Of a DNA stretch of 64,000 nt, positions 1-10,417 are shown piece after piece (the stretch's first letter is position 1; each line of letters begins with the position of its first letter). The notes under the pieces were generated by a model, which saw only the letters and a list, made by a program, of their open reading frames with translations, ran no database searches and had not been told where the DNA came from. Location: the NCBI GenBank assembly GCA_015501055.1, contig JADNYV010000116.1:1-64000 (forward strand), given 5' to 3'. Position numbers and translations under genes: made by a program. Source of the DNA: Mucidula mucida (lineage: Eukaryota > Basidiomycota > Agaricomycetes > Agaricales > Physalacriaceae).

Positions 1-407
1 ATATGGCATTCATAACAGTACTCATGTCGGACAACGCCCAACACATGGATGACATCATACATGCCGATACCTCATGGACTCCCTATTGTATACACACCGA
101 CACTCGTAGCACACATGGTCGTTTCAGTATTATTACTTACATGCAGTTACCACTCGTATTTAATGGTTTCACGGACTAGTAGCATACAACACTGGGTCAA
201 GGGCGTGGAGATCCCTAGTGGAAACGTATGGACAAGGAGTCCAAACACAGACTTACTAGTATATAAGCAGTAGTGTAGTATCATTGTACTTTAGTTCCGA
301 TCTCGTTTATACACCTGGCCTAGCCTAGTCTTACGAACGCAACACTTTCTTCCTTAGTTCTTGCTGTGGTACCTGGTTGAGTCTCGTGGCTTAGTCAGTC
401 GCTAACA
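1..407 (+). repeat. 5' LTR, truncated by window start
   Basis: This segment matches the 3' LTR from about 5970 to 6360 and ends in the same GCTAACA. Roughly the first 100 bases of the LTR are outside the window. It carries the TATA box and the inferred transcription start of the element. Confidence 0.93.
261..303 (+). promoter_or_regulatory. LTR promoter: TATA box and inferred RNA start
   Basis: ATATAA at 261-266 lies about 26-32 bases before TAGTTCCGATCT (292-303). That 12-mer is exactly complementary to the sequence two bases after the LTR. In self-priming elements the first bases of the RNA pair with the primer-binding site, so the RNA start is inferred at about 292-293, a normal TATA spacing. 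The same arrangement is present in the 3' LTR (TATA about 6215, 12-mer at 6245-6256). Confidence 0.6.
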
Positions 408-409
408 GA

Positions 410-421
410 AGATCGGAACTA
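410..421 (+). other. Self-priming primer-binding site (Tf1-like)
   Basis: AGATCGGAACTA at 410-421 is the exact reverse complement of TAGTTCCGATCT at 292-303 in the LTR. It starts two bases after the LTR end (407). In the Tf1/sushi group reverse transcription is primed by the 5' end of the element's own RNA folding back on the PBS, over 11 bases in Tf1. The 11-12 base match here fits that mechanism better than tRNA priming. No tRNA-like primer site was recognised. Confidence 0.7.
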
Positions 422-1004
422 CTTTCTACCACCTACCACACATCCCTGATCGTCGATCAGCACTTCGCTGTTTGATCATCACACATTCCCCATTCCCTTT
501 CCTGTTTACAGATCGACGGATTCCTAATTCCAGCGCACGTCCGCATACGTGTGTATTGGTCCCAGTAGCGCCGGCTAACAGTTAGAGATAACTGCCTCGG
601 GTGCTGGAAGTAGCCGCTCTCACGAGAACGAACTTTTGGCAGTTGCACTTCAGTGGGCGCTGTTTACGGGTCAACCCCCGTTCCCAGGAAAACTTCGGCT
701 TACCTCACACCAGAGGGACGTCGGCTGGGCAATTGCGAACTTGTGACGAGCTCTTGGGCTCCGTAGATACGTAGTCAGTAGTCGGTAAAATAGCGTAGAC
801 AGTTACGATACCTACCTACTTTACTTACCTTACGATACACATCATCATTCCCCACCCTACCAAGTCCTGGATTCTATTTCAGATCTAGGCGATCCTCCTT
901 ATTCATCCAAACCTCTATTCCCTCACCCGTTTCATCCAAATCCGCATCACCCATATCCCCACTTTCACCCTTTCACTCTCCGATCCTCATCACCCCGATT
1001 CATC
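422..1004 (+). other. Untranslated leader of the retrotransposon
   Basis: No coding frame with retroelement character is seen between the primer-binding site and the gag start. It is C/T-rich towards its end, as leaders of such elements often are. Confidence 0.5.
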
Positions 1005-1830
1005 ATGTCCAACGAAGCACCCAAACCGCTCACACACCCGCTCATCACGCCGATGTCGAAACCAAAGGCCGATCCCTTGTCAACAAGCCTTACGACTATG
1101 ACGGGGACAAGTCCAAGTACAAGAGCTGGTGGCGATCGATGTTCACATATATCCGTGACAAGAAGAACAACCTCACATCTGACTCCGAAAGGATCGATGT
1201 TGTTCTTTCCTATATCCGAGGAGATCATGTAGATGCATGGGTCCAGAACTACTCGGACCAGAATTTCGACGAGGAAGAAGAGGAATGGACAGTTTCTTGG
1301 ACGGAGTTCAAAGAAGACTTGAAGGAGCGATTTGTGGATTCCAACCTCGCGCGAGACGCGCAAGACCAGATCGAGCGGTTGCGCCAGGGGCAAGACACCG
1401 CTCAAGATTTCTTCCAGAAGTTCGAGGTCCTGCTCACTCAGGCAGGATACTCAAAGGATGACGCATTCGTCGTGCAACTTCCGAGACCAACGTCAACGAG
1501 AAGATCATCGACCAGATCTATGGCAGCCGAGACGGGTTGCCAGAGAAGTACAAAGATTGGAAGGCACAGATCCTTCAGATCGATCAGCTGTGGAGAAGGC
1601 GGGCGGCGAGCAAGAGGTCCGGCATGCAGGCCCGGCCCCTAGCTCCGCAGGCGGTACATCGAGAGCCAATCCTACGAACCCACCCCGATGCCGACCACAC
1701 GACGAGATGCCACCGGTGTACCTATGGAGGAGCCGGCAGGCCGATGGACATCGACAACGCACGTCGAAGAGGACTTTGCTTCAGCTGTGGCGAACACGGC
1801 CACGTTAGCAGTTCTGTCTGAAGAAGGGTC
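1005..1830 (+). pseudogene. gag: gag remnant with zinc knuckle
   Basis: A likely ATG at 1005 opens gag, but the reading frame changes soon after. From about 1080 to 1475 another frame encodes a retrotransposon Gag domain, with YKSWWRSMFTYIRDKK, then a WTEFKEDLKERF block and QDTAQDFFQKFE. The frame shifts again near 1480. The downstream part (1740-1820) shows a zinc-knuckle start CFSCGEHGH, but the last cysteine is reached only after another shift, near 1815. Gag would form the particle and bind RNA. With at least three frame changes it cannot be made whole. Confidence 0.8.
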
Positions 1831-1899
1831 GACCCCAGACGATTCGGGGCTTATGGACCGAAATGGAATGACGAGGAGAAGAAGAAGCTGGCCGAAGAA

Positions 1900-2489
1900 T
1901 TGGGTTTTGCGAAGCTCCCGCAGTAGACGCAGTCCTGCCGGAGCAGTCATCAAGGGAAAGTCGTCAGATGCAGAATCTATTTATAGTACGGTACTGATAC
2001 ACCTAAAATATCATCGACGACTTTACCACCAAAACCTGCGAAAGAAAGATTTGAGCCAAATACGCCCGAGTGGATCGCACAACGCTAAGAGAGGATGAAG
2101 TGTCGAGAGCAGTGGGAATCTTGAGAGCATGGATGCCGGAGCGGAGAGAGAGAGAAGCGACGGAGGAGAAGGTGATGGCGATCAGAGCGTTGACAAAGGA
2201 AGCTGCGGTGGAAGTTGTGACGGAGTTGAAAAAGTCGAGGAAGTACATCCGGGGAACAAAGGGGCAGGACATGAAACTCCGAGTAACCATAGAGAGCGTA
2301 CACACAGGCTCTGAATGGGAAACGAGTGCCCTTCTTGACAGTGGAGCAACGGGTTCTTGTGTCAATAAAGAATTCGTCGAGAAGAACGGACTCCCGATCA
2401 AGGAGTTACCGGTCAAGCTCCCTGTCTACAATGCGGATGGAACCCTAAACGAGGAGGAGCAATCGAAGGTTTTGTGGAGGTCCGGATGA
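1900..2489 (+). pseudogene. pol: pol: aspartic protease region
   Basis: The frame at 2070-2489 carries the retroviral-type aspartic protease motif LLDSGATGSCVN (catalytic D-S-G-A) near 2333-2370. This domain would cut the polyprotein during particle maturation. The frame is lost around 2480, where the sequence continues into the RT frame (GLDWLRYHNP block at about 2553). The upstream boundary with gag is not clear. Confidence 0.75.
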
Positions 2490-4149
2490 AGATTGGAGAT
2501 CACGCCGAAAAGATTGAGTTGGCCGTCACCAATCTCGGCAAAACAAGTATCTTTCTGGGGCTAGATTGGCTACGATATCACAACCCCACGATCAACTGGA
2601 CGGAATCCACATTGACTTTTGATCGATGCCCAGACCGCTGCGGCTATCTACCCGAGTACGACTCGCCAGAAGACGAAGGAGAAGATGTAGAAGAGAAGTT
2701 GGAAGAGGGAGAGCGCTTGTTCTGGATGGACTGGGACAACTATCGCAAAAGCGGTGAAAAGCTGAGATCACAACAGCCTTCATCTGCTGCTGCACCTTAC
2801 ATCGAGGAATTTTCCGATGTATTCAGCAAGGCGGACTTTGATAAGTTACCGGAGCGAAGACCCTGGGATCACGCGATAGAACTCACGCCGGGTTCCAAAC
2901 CGGTCGACTGCAAGGTCTATCCCCTTAGTCCATCCGAGCAGAAGGCATTAGACGAGTTCTTGGAGGAAAACATAAGCACGGGACGCATACGGCCATCAAT
3001 CTCACCCATGGTGTCACCATTCTTCTTTGTCAAGAAGAAGGACAGAAGTCTTCGGCCCGTGCAGGATTATCGGAAATTGAATGACATGACGATCAAGAAC
3101 CGATACCCCTTGCCGTTGATTCAGGAGCTTATCGACAAGTTGAAGGGAGCAAAGGTTTTCACAAAGATGGATGTCCGATGGGGTTACAATAACATCCGGA
3201 TCAAAGAAGGTGATGAGTGGAAAGCGGCGTTTAGAACAAACCGAGGCCTGTTCGAGCCCTCAGTCATGTTCTTCGGACTTACAAACTCGCCGGCAACGTT
3301 CCAATCGTTCATGAATCACATTCTGAAGGAGTTGATTGATGAAGGACATGTTATAGTTTACTTGGATGATATACTTATCTTTACGAACACTCTCGAGGAG
3401 CATAGACAGATTGTACAAGGTATTAGAATATTACGAGTAAATAAGTTGTATTTAAAACCCGAGAAATGTAGTTTTGAGGCACATACTGTAGATTACTTAG
3501 GAGTTATTGTTGGAGGAGGAGAAGTGAAGATGGATCCGGCAAAAGTGGCCGTAGTGAAGGAATGGAAGGAGCCGACGAAGAAGAAGGAAGTACAGTCATT
3601 CCTGGGCTTCTGCAACTTCTACCGACGTTTCATCGGGGATTTGCGGGAGTAGCGAAGCCATTGACATCGCTAACCGGGAAGGGCGAGTGGGTTTGGGGGA
3701 TGGAGCAGCACGAGGCGTTTGAGGAGTTGAAACGGAGGATGACGGAAGAACCCGTTCTGATCGTACCACGCGACGACGGCAAGTTTCGAGTCGAGGCAGA
3801 CTCCTCGAACTATGCGAACGGGGCGGTTCTTTCCCAGTTGTTGACGGAAAATGGAGACCAGTAGCTTTCGTCTCGCGCGCTGAACGAAGTAGAGCGCAAT
3901 TATGAGATCTACGACAAAGAGATGATGGCTATTATGGACTCGATTGACGACTGGAGCAATATCTCCTAGGAGCAAAGGAGACGGTGGAGGTTTTACCGAT
4001 CATCAAAACCTCAGTACTTCCGGAAGCCAAGAAGTTGAATCGGAGGCAGGCGAGATGGGTTACGGAGTTGGCGGAGTATGACATACAGATGATTCACAAG
4101 CCGGGCAAGACGATGGGGAAAGCTGATGCCTTGTCAAGGATGACAGGCC
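2474..4149 (+). pseudogene. pol: pol: reverse transcriptase and RNase H
   Basis: A 392-residue open stretch (2474-3652) holds a full Ty3/Gypsy RT palm. It has FFFVKKKDRSLRPVQDYRKLN near 3023, KMDVRWGYNNIRI near 3163, FGLTNSPATFQ near 3271 and the catalytic YLDDIL near 3358. The frame breaks at about 3645 in a region still reading FCNFYRRFI. RNase H follows in pieces: an FRVEADSSNYANGAVLSQ block near 3783-3845, then NEVERNYEIYDKEMMAI near 3883, then the tether ending in KADALSRM near 4120. In the RT catalytic YxDD is intact. The usual first-Asp block reads MDVRWGYNN where MDLRxGYNN is common. Confidence 0.88.
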
Positions 4150-5841
4150 TTGAGAAGGGGGAAAAAGATAATAAAAAACGTTGTTTTGCTCAAGCCGGAG
4201 TTTTTTATTTCACAAATTCAATTTTCTTTACATACAGTAGATACACCGGAGGACGAATTACTTAACAAAATCAAACAAAGAAAAGGAAACAAGGACAGAT
4301 ACGTACAAAAAGCATTAGAAAACAAAGAAAAAGGATGGGAAGAGAAGGAAAATGGACTTATTATGTGGAAGGATCGTATTTACATACCGAAGGACAAGGA
4401 ATTGCGGGGAAGAGTTATTGGAATGCACCATGATGCACAGCTTGCAGGGCATCCCGGACGATACAAGACCCTCGAGTTGATCACACGCACCTATTGGTGG
4501 CCAGGAATTAGCCGAGACGTCCGCGAATACGTGGAAGGGTGTCAAAAATGCCAAGTTACAAAGTCACATCGCACAAAGCCGGCTGCACCCCTCCATCCTA
4601 TAGATGTACCAAGCGAACCATGGGAGAAAGTTGGGATGGACATGATCAGCAAGTTGCCGGAGTTGGGAGGATACAATGCAATCAGCACGTTTGTGGACCA
4701 TTTTACAAAGTGGTTACACATTATACCAACACACACCACCCTGACGTCAGAAGGCATGGCTCGTATTTACCGCAATCAAATCTTTCCCATACATGGATTG
4801 CCGCGACAAATGATACACAATCGAGGTCCGCAATACCACTTGCGTTTCATGAAGGAGTTATACCGGCTGTTGGGCATTGAAGGGAACTTCACAACGGCGT
4901 AGCATCCACAGGCAAATGGGCAAACAGAACGGTTGAACCAAGAGATAGAACATTTCCTACGGTTATTTGTCAATTACCATTAGAACGACTGGCATAAATG
5001 GTTACCCTCTGCCGAATTTGTGTACAATGATCGGGTACACTCGGCAACCAAAGTCACTCCGTTCTTCGCAGACATGGGCAGACACCCCTACAAAGGCACC
5101 ACTCCAAAAACGACATCGAGAAATGAGACTGCGCAGGAGTTTGCCGACGGCATGAGGAAGACATGGGACGAAGTGGGGTCAGCATTGAAGATGGCAAAGG
5201 AGGACATGAAACGGTTTTATGACAGGAAGCGGACAGAGGCAGTAGAGTACAAGGAAGGCGACAAAGTATGGCTGGAAGGGACAAATCTCAGCACGGACCG
5301 ACCAATGAAGAAACTCAATGACAAACACTTTGGGCCGTTCAAAGTGATTAAGAAAGTTGGGACGAGCTCTTACAAGCTCCAGATTCCTCACACGTGGAAA
5401 AGCATTCATCCCGTGTTCAACAAGGCTCTGTTGACGCCTTACCACAAACCCCAATTTCCAACGCAACCCCAAGACACGCGTCCACCACCTGTGCTGGAAG
5501 GAACCAAACCAGAATGGGAGGTTGAGAAAGTGGTTAATTCCCGGAAGTACCGCGGGGGTTTTCAATACAAGGTTCACTGGAAGGGTTATGGCACACCCGA
5601 GCAGACATGGGAACCGGCATGCAATCTCAAAAATGCTGACAAAGCTATCAGTGATTTTCACCAACAATATCCGAACAAGCCAAAGCCACCCGCGCTTGCT
5701 CGCATTGAAGTTCCCATGTTGCAATTTCCATCACATCTATTCCGACCCATGCCACCGCCTGACACTGAACCCCTCAACGTCACACTACCCTCTGCAGACC
5801 TCATGGAGCGACTCTGGCGCAGAATGGAACTTGCGCCTTAA
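4150..5841 (+). pseudogene. pol: pol: integrase with C-terminal chromodomain
   Basis: One frame runs from 4150 to 5841 and is broken only by two TAG stops (4900-4902 and 4981-4983). It begins with an HHCC zinc domain (MHHDAQLAGH, later CQKCQ) and a catalytic core starting MDMISKLP. The block around the second catalytic Asp reads HNRGPQYH, where SDRGPQF is expected, so the Asp appears replaced by Asn. After the core comes a chromodomain (about 5515-5680) with YKVHWKGYG and QTWEPACNL. Chromodomains of this kind steer integration to marked chromatin. The stop at 4981 is in a CAG context (C to T). The 4900 stop is not a simple C-to-T change. Confidence 0.9.
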
Positions 5842-5852
5842 GGAGGGGGTGA
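5840..5852 (+). other. Polypurine tract
   Basis: AAGGAGGGGGTGA lies directly before the TG that opens the 3' LTR at 5853. This is where plus-strand DNA synthesis is primed in LTR elements. Confidence 0.8.
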
Positions 5853-6360
5853 TGTTATGAATTGCCATATTTTCACATCTTATCATATCTTATCGGGGGC
5901 CTTGTCTTGTCAACCAACGGACTGTTGCATCATCTGTTTCATCACCGATCATACTCCTTTTTATTACCGAAGCCGTACTCATGTCGGACACACGCCCAAC
6001 ATATGGATGACATCATACATGCCGATACCTCATGGACTTCCTCACCCAACACTCGTAGTACACATGGTTGTTTAGTATTATTACTTACATGCAGTTACCA
6101 CTCGTATTTAATGGTTTCACGGACTAGTAGCATACAACACTGGGTCAAGGGTGTGGAGTTAACCCTAGCGGAAACATGTATGGACAAGGAGTCCCAAACA
6201 CAGACTTACTAGTATATAAGCAGTAGCGTAGCATTATTGTACTTTAGTTCCGATCTGTTTATACACCTGGCCTAGCCTAGTCTTACAAACATGAACACTT
6301 TCTTCCTTAGTTCTTGCTGTGGTACCTGGTTTAGTCTCGTGGCTTAGTCAGTCGCTAACA
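5853..6360 (+). repeat. 3' LTR, 508 bp
   Basis: It starts TGTTATGA after the polypurine tract and ends GCTAACA, a TG..CA pair with short terminal inverted repeats (TGTTA/TAACA). It matches 1-407 with scattered substitutions and indels and contains the same TATA box and self-priming 12-mer. Confidence 0.93.
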
Positions 6361-7111
6361 CCCCACCCGTATTTGGTTTACGGGCCGTAAGATACGGTCT
6401 GTAACGGCCGGAACACGGCCGTAGTGTGGCGTTCAGTTATAAATACTGAGAGTTATTGACCTGTCAGTATGTAGTTAGTTTTTCTCAATGTGTGGATAAG
6501 TTGACAAGTCACCTTTGGGCCCAAAAGGAGCCTACTTCAGCCATTACCACTGAAAGACAGTCATTCAGGCAGCTTCAATGCTCAAACACTGCACCCGAAA
6601 AGTTGATTCATGTCCTTTGATGTTTTCCGGACAGTAAATGCGTGGTCCGGGAGGCCAAATGCACCGAGAACGTCGTTGTTCATCAACAAGATGGTCCACG
6701 TGGTAGGTGTCCCCGATTGGGACAAGCCATCGCTGGCAAGGTCTTCAAGCGACATCCACGACACATTTCAGCCAGCATCAGATTGTGTTTGTCCTTGGTA
6801 CTCTACATGAGGGGTCTGCTACTGGATGGATAGCGATTTGAAGATGATCTGACCCCACCAGGTGAGTGACCGTATCACGGCCGTATGACCGATCCGTTGA
6901 CCGTACTCCAAGATTGCTCACGGTACGGGTACCGTAACCCGTATGCCGTACCGTATGCACCGTACATACGGTACGGCGCGCATCCCTACTTCAAAATGTC
7001 CAGCAGTTAACGGACATTAGATTTTGGGTTCTGTGTTTGTTTCTGCCAAGACCCACATGTTAATGCGGAGTATGAGTATGAGTCAGGTATGAGTATGAGT
7101 TAGGGCTGACC
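6361..7111. repeat. Remnant of a non-autonomous, probably hAT-like element
   Basis: No gene is seen. Both ends of 6361-6995 are packed with short inverted copies of CCGTA/TACGG (6367-6425 and 6868-6980). The segment ends with GCGCATCCCTAC, similar to the CATCCCTA end near 16190. Dense subterminal motifs and a CATCCCTA end suit hAT-type elements. The left end is missing, perhaps because the LTR element inserted there. From about 7065 to 7104 there is a short GAGTATGAGT repeat. Confidence 0.4.
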
Positions 7112-7666
7112 ATGTCTGTCACATTTTTAGGGAACAGCCATGGCTCCGCGCTCACGCGTCCCGGCCACGCGCTCGCGGTCGTCAATGCAATGTCACATTT
7201 GGGTGGGCACTCAAGATGCCGCCGCCTGCATACTTCACACGACGAGATGACGGATGACTACCAGACCCCATGGAAGCCATCCCATAAGCCGGATTCAGAC
7301 AGGAAAAGAGACAAGACTCCATTTCTTGTAGTCAAAGTACATAGGAATCGGCCATTTACAAGCATTGCCAGAGCCTCGCGGGTAATGTCAAGAGTGGGCA
7401 CGAGCGCCTCACTGGCCGTCTACTATCACACATACGGCGTATCTGGCTTGCTCGTCTTGAAACAGAACCCGCAGACCAAGGAAGACATCCTCGCGCGGCT
7501 TAAACCCGCATTCTTCCTGTCAACGCCCGTGATAGCCTGTAAACAGCCTCCTATGTTGTTCTCAGACCACCCCTTGTCGCTCCAGCAGCACACGGCTCAC
7601 CAAACACCGCCACCCTGGCGAGGAGCGCTATCCTGGTCGAGGCGGACATTGATACTTGCAAGTTGA
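7112..7666 (+). CDS. Open frame of 184 codons, doubtful
   Basis: The frame begins at an ATG and stays open for 184 codons, but I recognise no domain. The protein is low in hydrophobic blocks and rich in His, Ser and Arg, as expected from chance reading of GC-rich repeat DNA. It lies between repeat debris and a 50-bp direct repeat. I would not count it as a gene without transcript evidence. Confidence 0.15.
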   Translation: MSVTFLGNSHGSALTRPGHALAVVNAMSHLGGHSRCRRLHTSHDEMTDDYQTPWKPSHKPDSDRKRDKTPFLVVKVHRNRPFTSIARASRVMSRVGTSASLAVYYHTYGVSGLLVLKQNPQTKEDILARLKPAFFLSTPVIACKQPPMLFSDHPLSLQQHTAHQTPPPWRGALSWSRRTLILAS

Positions 7667-7670
7667 CACC

Positions 7671-7817
7671 CACGCAGTCGTCCTGACGAGCAGCGGCGCT
7701 CTCGTCGAGGTGCACTGGTGCGACTGTCCATGCATGTTCATTCAGACAGACAACAAGCCAAGACACTCACGCAGTCATCCTGACGAGCAGCGGCGCTCTT
7801 GTCAAGGTGCACTGGTG
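7671..7817. repeat. Direct repeat of a 50-bp unit
   Basis: The unit at 7671-7720 (starting CACGCAGTCGTCCTGACGAG) recurs at 7768-7817 with four or so mismatches, offset by 97 bp. The rest of 7667-8168 shows no gene that I can support. Confidence 0.85.
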
Positions 7818-8168
7818 TAATGTATCCAGCAGCCACTTGATGTAGATGATGGGAGTTGATGTTCTGAAGTAGCAAATATCTTCGGAAGACAATGAGATTC
7901 TGCGAATACATGTGGGCCCGGACGACGCAATCAATTTCAGGTTCACCTAACACAATGAGAACCTTCGGTATCTCTAAGCGCCAGAGACGAGGTTGTCCGT
8001 CGAATCAAACGCGCCGTTCAGCTTCAGACTTCGATTACGAATTCCACTGCATTATCGTTTGGTTTGAGATACCGCAAAGGAACGTAAATCAATTTCAGAG
8101 CGAGTAGATACAATCACTGGAGTAGGGTTAGTCACATATAGAGTACCCGGTGCGGGACATACCAGCAA

Positions 8169-8960
8169 TTACATGAAATCATCCTCTAGATCTCTTCCCG
8201 TCTTCTTGGGCTCGTCAGCGCCATCCTCGTCCTCTCCCGCAAACAGTGAATCGTATGATCGTGCCGCTTTCTCTGCCTCTCGCTGTCGCGCCAGATCTAA
8301 ATCGGCCTTTTTCTGCTCAGCCGCCGCCGCCCGCCGTACCGCGCTCTCCTTCTTTATCCTATCCACCTTTTCCTGCTCATGATCGACTTGTCTTTCGACT
8401 TTGGTCTTGTTCAACCGATTGACGATGGCGTTTTCGCGTTTCGCGATATGTACTGCGACGACATGGGCGTCAAGAATAATAACCAAACACGGCACAAATC
8501 GCACCTCTTTTAACCCGCTTGTCGTTGTGGAATGAAACCTGGCCCACGGCCATGTCGCCGGTCTTCTTGAGATTATCGGCTGGGGTGTATATGATGGTGA
8601 TATTGTCCTTTTTGTTGCCTTCAATGGAATTTGCCTTTACGAGTTGGCTGCAGTCGATGAGGAGGGCCTCTGGTATGGCATCCCATGTCATGGATTCGGG
8701 CATGCGGAGGTATACGTGGGCGGACGATAGCTTGTCAACGTGAAACCAGAGATCTTGGGGCCATGCGTATTTTATGAGCTCCTCATCTGTACCCTTTGGC
8801 GTCAATCGACTGATGGAATGAACGAGAGCAGCACACACTTTCGACTTTATCGCGCCCCATATAAATGACCGTTGGCGGATTGGTGACTGGATCACGTTTA
8901 GGAGCAATATTATTGCAGCGCTAAAGAGGCAATACCTGTGGAAGAGAAGAAGAGGACCAT
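8169..8960 (-). CDS. CCDC25: CCDC25 orthologue (NFACT-R/DUF814 domain protein)
   Basis: Four exons on the minus strand (8936-8960, 8839-8886, 8505-8786, 8169-8452) splice in frame to 212 residues. The introns are 49, 52 and 52 nt, with GT..AG ends. The first 110 or so residues form the NFACT-R domain: MVLFFSS, then [51 protein letters not shown] and [16 protein letters not shown] highly charged helical tail ([17 protein letters not shown], then Ala/Lys/Glu-rich) ends in DDFM, like the human CCDC25 ending. Length fits the family (about 208). NFACT-R domains are linked to RNA and ribosome quality control. In mammals CCDC25 has been reported as a DNA sensor, a role not expected here. The gene looks intact and single-copy. 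Confidence 0.95.
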
Positions 8961-8997
8961 TGTTAGAATATTAGATGAGGGGAGAAGGAGGAAGCTG

Positions 8998-9012
8998 TAA
9001 CCCTAACCCTAG
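8998..9012 (-). promoter_or_regulatory. Telobox-like motif upstream of CCDC25
   Basis: On the minus strand this reads CTAGGGTTAGGGTTA, two telomere-type TTAGGG units, 38-52 bases before the CCDC25 start codon. Such teloboxes occur in promoters of translation-related genes. It may be a factor-binding site or an interstitial telomere scrap. Confidence 0.35.
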
Positions 9013-9980
9013 CTCCACTTCTCTTTCTACCTGACAACATAGTAAGTACTACTACAGTACTTGATCTTTTCTGCGTCTTCAGGGCAAAAGTTTGGAACAA
9101 GTGCTGTCGGAAAACATAACAGACGGTTATCCGAGCTGGTCGCATGCATACTTTCTGCTGTCTTCAGGCTCTGTATAAACTTGTCACAGTTTACAAACCA
9201 ACTGATTATCTTGTCAACCAGAATCAACCCCATAGCACAGCGGTCATATACAATGGTCCTCAATCTGACGCGCTTCATGGCGGACCACTCTCACCTTGTG
9301 ATGATCCTATGCCCGAGGATACTTTAGAGGCAGACACGAACGATGCTGATTTTCTTGTTGTACTCCATATCTTTCACCGTTGTGACTCTGCGCGGCCCCG
9401 CGTCCTCTGAAGACGAGCTCCTCCTCTGTATGCTTCGTGCCAATATTCCTGTTACCGCGTATCAAGCTTTCCCCACGACGGCCGTGGACCGTGAACAACA
9501 GTTTCATCAACCTCGACGCTCCGAACCTTGAACGCGCCAGGCTTTTCCCATATCGGCAGCTCACACACTTGCACGCCCGCATCAATGATTTGGCAGCTTT
9601 CTGCCGCTTGGAATCTTCCCCGACACTCCAGGTCGTTCGCCTCATCGCCTCTCGCTCCTTCAAATCCACCTACGACGACGCTCATCCACTCCCCATGCAC
9701 ACCTACACCTCCGTCACCGATCTGCATATTGACGTTGATCTCCTCCCATTCGTGCACACGCCGAGTGTCCAGCGTCTTTGTGTTAGCAACGGCTCCGACG
9801 ACAGTAATCAAGAGATGATAAGGGAGTTTTTTGAGCGGAACGGTCGTCATGTTGTGCATTTCGGTGCTCCGGGCGAGCTGTTGTTGGACTCCCGCGCCTT
9901 TATGCGTATACTGCCCAAGGGTATCCAAACCTTGGAAGCTATCGTTGATCCCGCTGATATGATGGATTCTTCATCTTCTG
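9013..9980 (+). pseudogene. F-box/LRR-like protein remnant
   Basis: From about 9437 to 9980 one frame reads like the leucine-rich tail of Agaricomycete F-box proteins, for example QLTHLHARINDLAAF, SSPTLQVVRLIA and SVTDLHIDVDLLPFV. I see no F-box helix (LPxEI) upstream, although 9144-9410 is also open. At about 9980-9990 the sequence changes abruptly into the antisense of a DUF4246 exon, so the gene lost its end there. The assignment rests on the pattern of leucines and not on a signature motif. Confidence 0.35.
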
Positions 9981-9983
9981 CCG

Positions 9984-10301
9984 TCAGTCCGGCTTATCAC
10001 GTATAACAGCCGACAGAGCGCATATTGACAGTTCAACAACGCTGCGCGGCTCGTCTCCCCATTCGCCAGGTGTGCGGGAGTTGTCGCTTATCGAGACCAG
10101 GAAGGGATGCGGATAGGAGTCTTCAACCGCGTTCATGGCGCGTTTGTGCGCTAATACGCAAGGATCCCGGATGTTGTTGGGGTGCATGGGTTTCGGGTAC
10201 TGGGCGCGCTGGCCTTCCTCCGTAGGAATGTCAAACCATTGGCTCAAGGACCTGCGCAAGGTGGTGTATTCTGCAGGAATAGTGAAGTTGGGATCGGACA
10301 T
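9984..10301 (-). pseudogene. DUF4246 copy 1: first-exon fragment
   Basis: It reads MSDPNFTIPAEY..., then WFDIPTEEGQRAQYPKPMHP and CALSAVIRDKP, which is the N-terminal part of the DUF4246 protein also seen at 24255, 11512 and 36020. It has a plausible ATG at 10301 and about 105 intact codons. The frame then stops where the sequence joins the F-box-like remnant. Everything after the first exon is missing. Confidence 0.8.
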
Positions 10302-10417
10302 GATGGTAGAAAGAGAACATCAGGGAAAAATGTAAATCCTTCATACATGTACATAGGTCTACATAGCCCAAGTAGGCCGGGTACAGAGGTACCCCTGTAT
10401 GTAGTGATACATAGATG

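Larger units (their letters stand above)
1..6360 (+). mobile_element. Ty3/Gypsy chromovirus LTR retrotransposon, decayed
   Basis: The order LTR, primer-binding site, gag, protease, reverse transcriptase, RNase H, integrase with chromodomain, polypurine tract, LTR is visible, which is the Ty3/Gypsy order. A chromodomain after the integrase places it among chromoviruses. The 5' LTR is cut by the window edge, so the full element is somewhat longer than 6.4 kb. Frame changes in gag, protease and RT/RNase H, plus in-frame stops in integrase, show it is not autonomous. The two LTRs differ by substitutions and small indels, so the insertion is not very recent. The left target-site duplication lies outside the window. 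Confidence 0.95.

Noticed and set aside
965..1405. 146-codon frame on the minus strand
   Set aside because: Antisense to the gag domain, no family character of its own.
7068..7104. Telomere or microsatellite origin for GAGTATGAGT repeats
   Set aside because: Too short and imperfect, and not a telomere unit.
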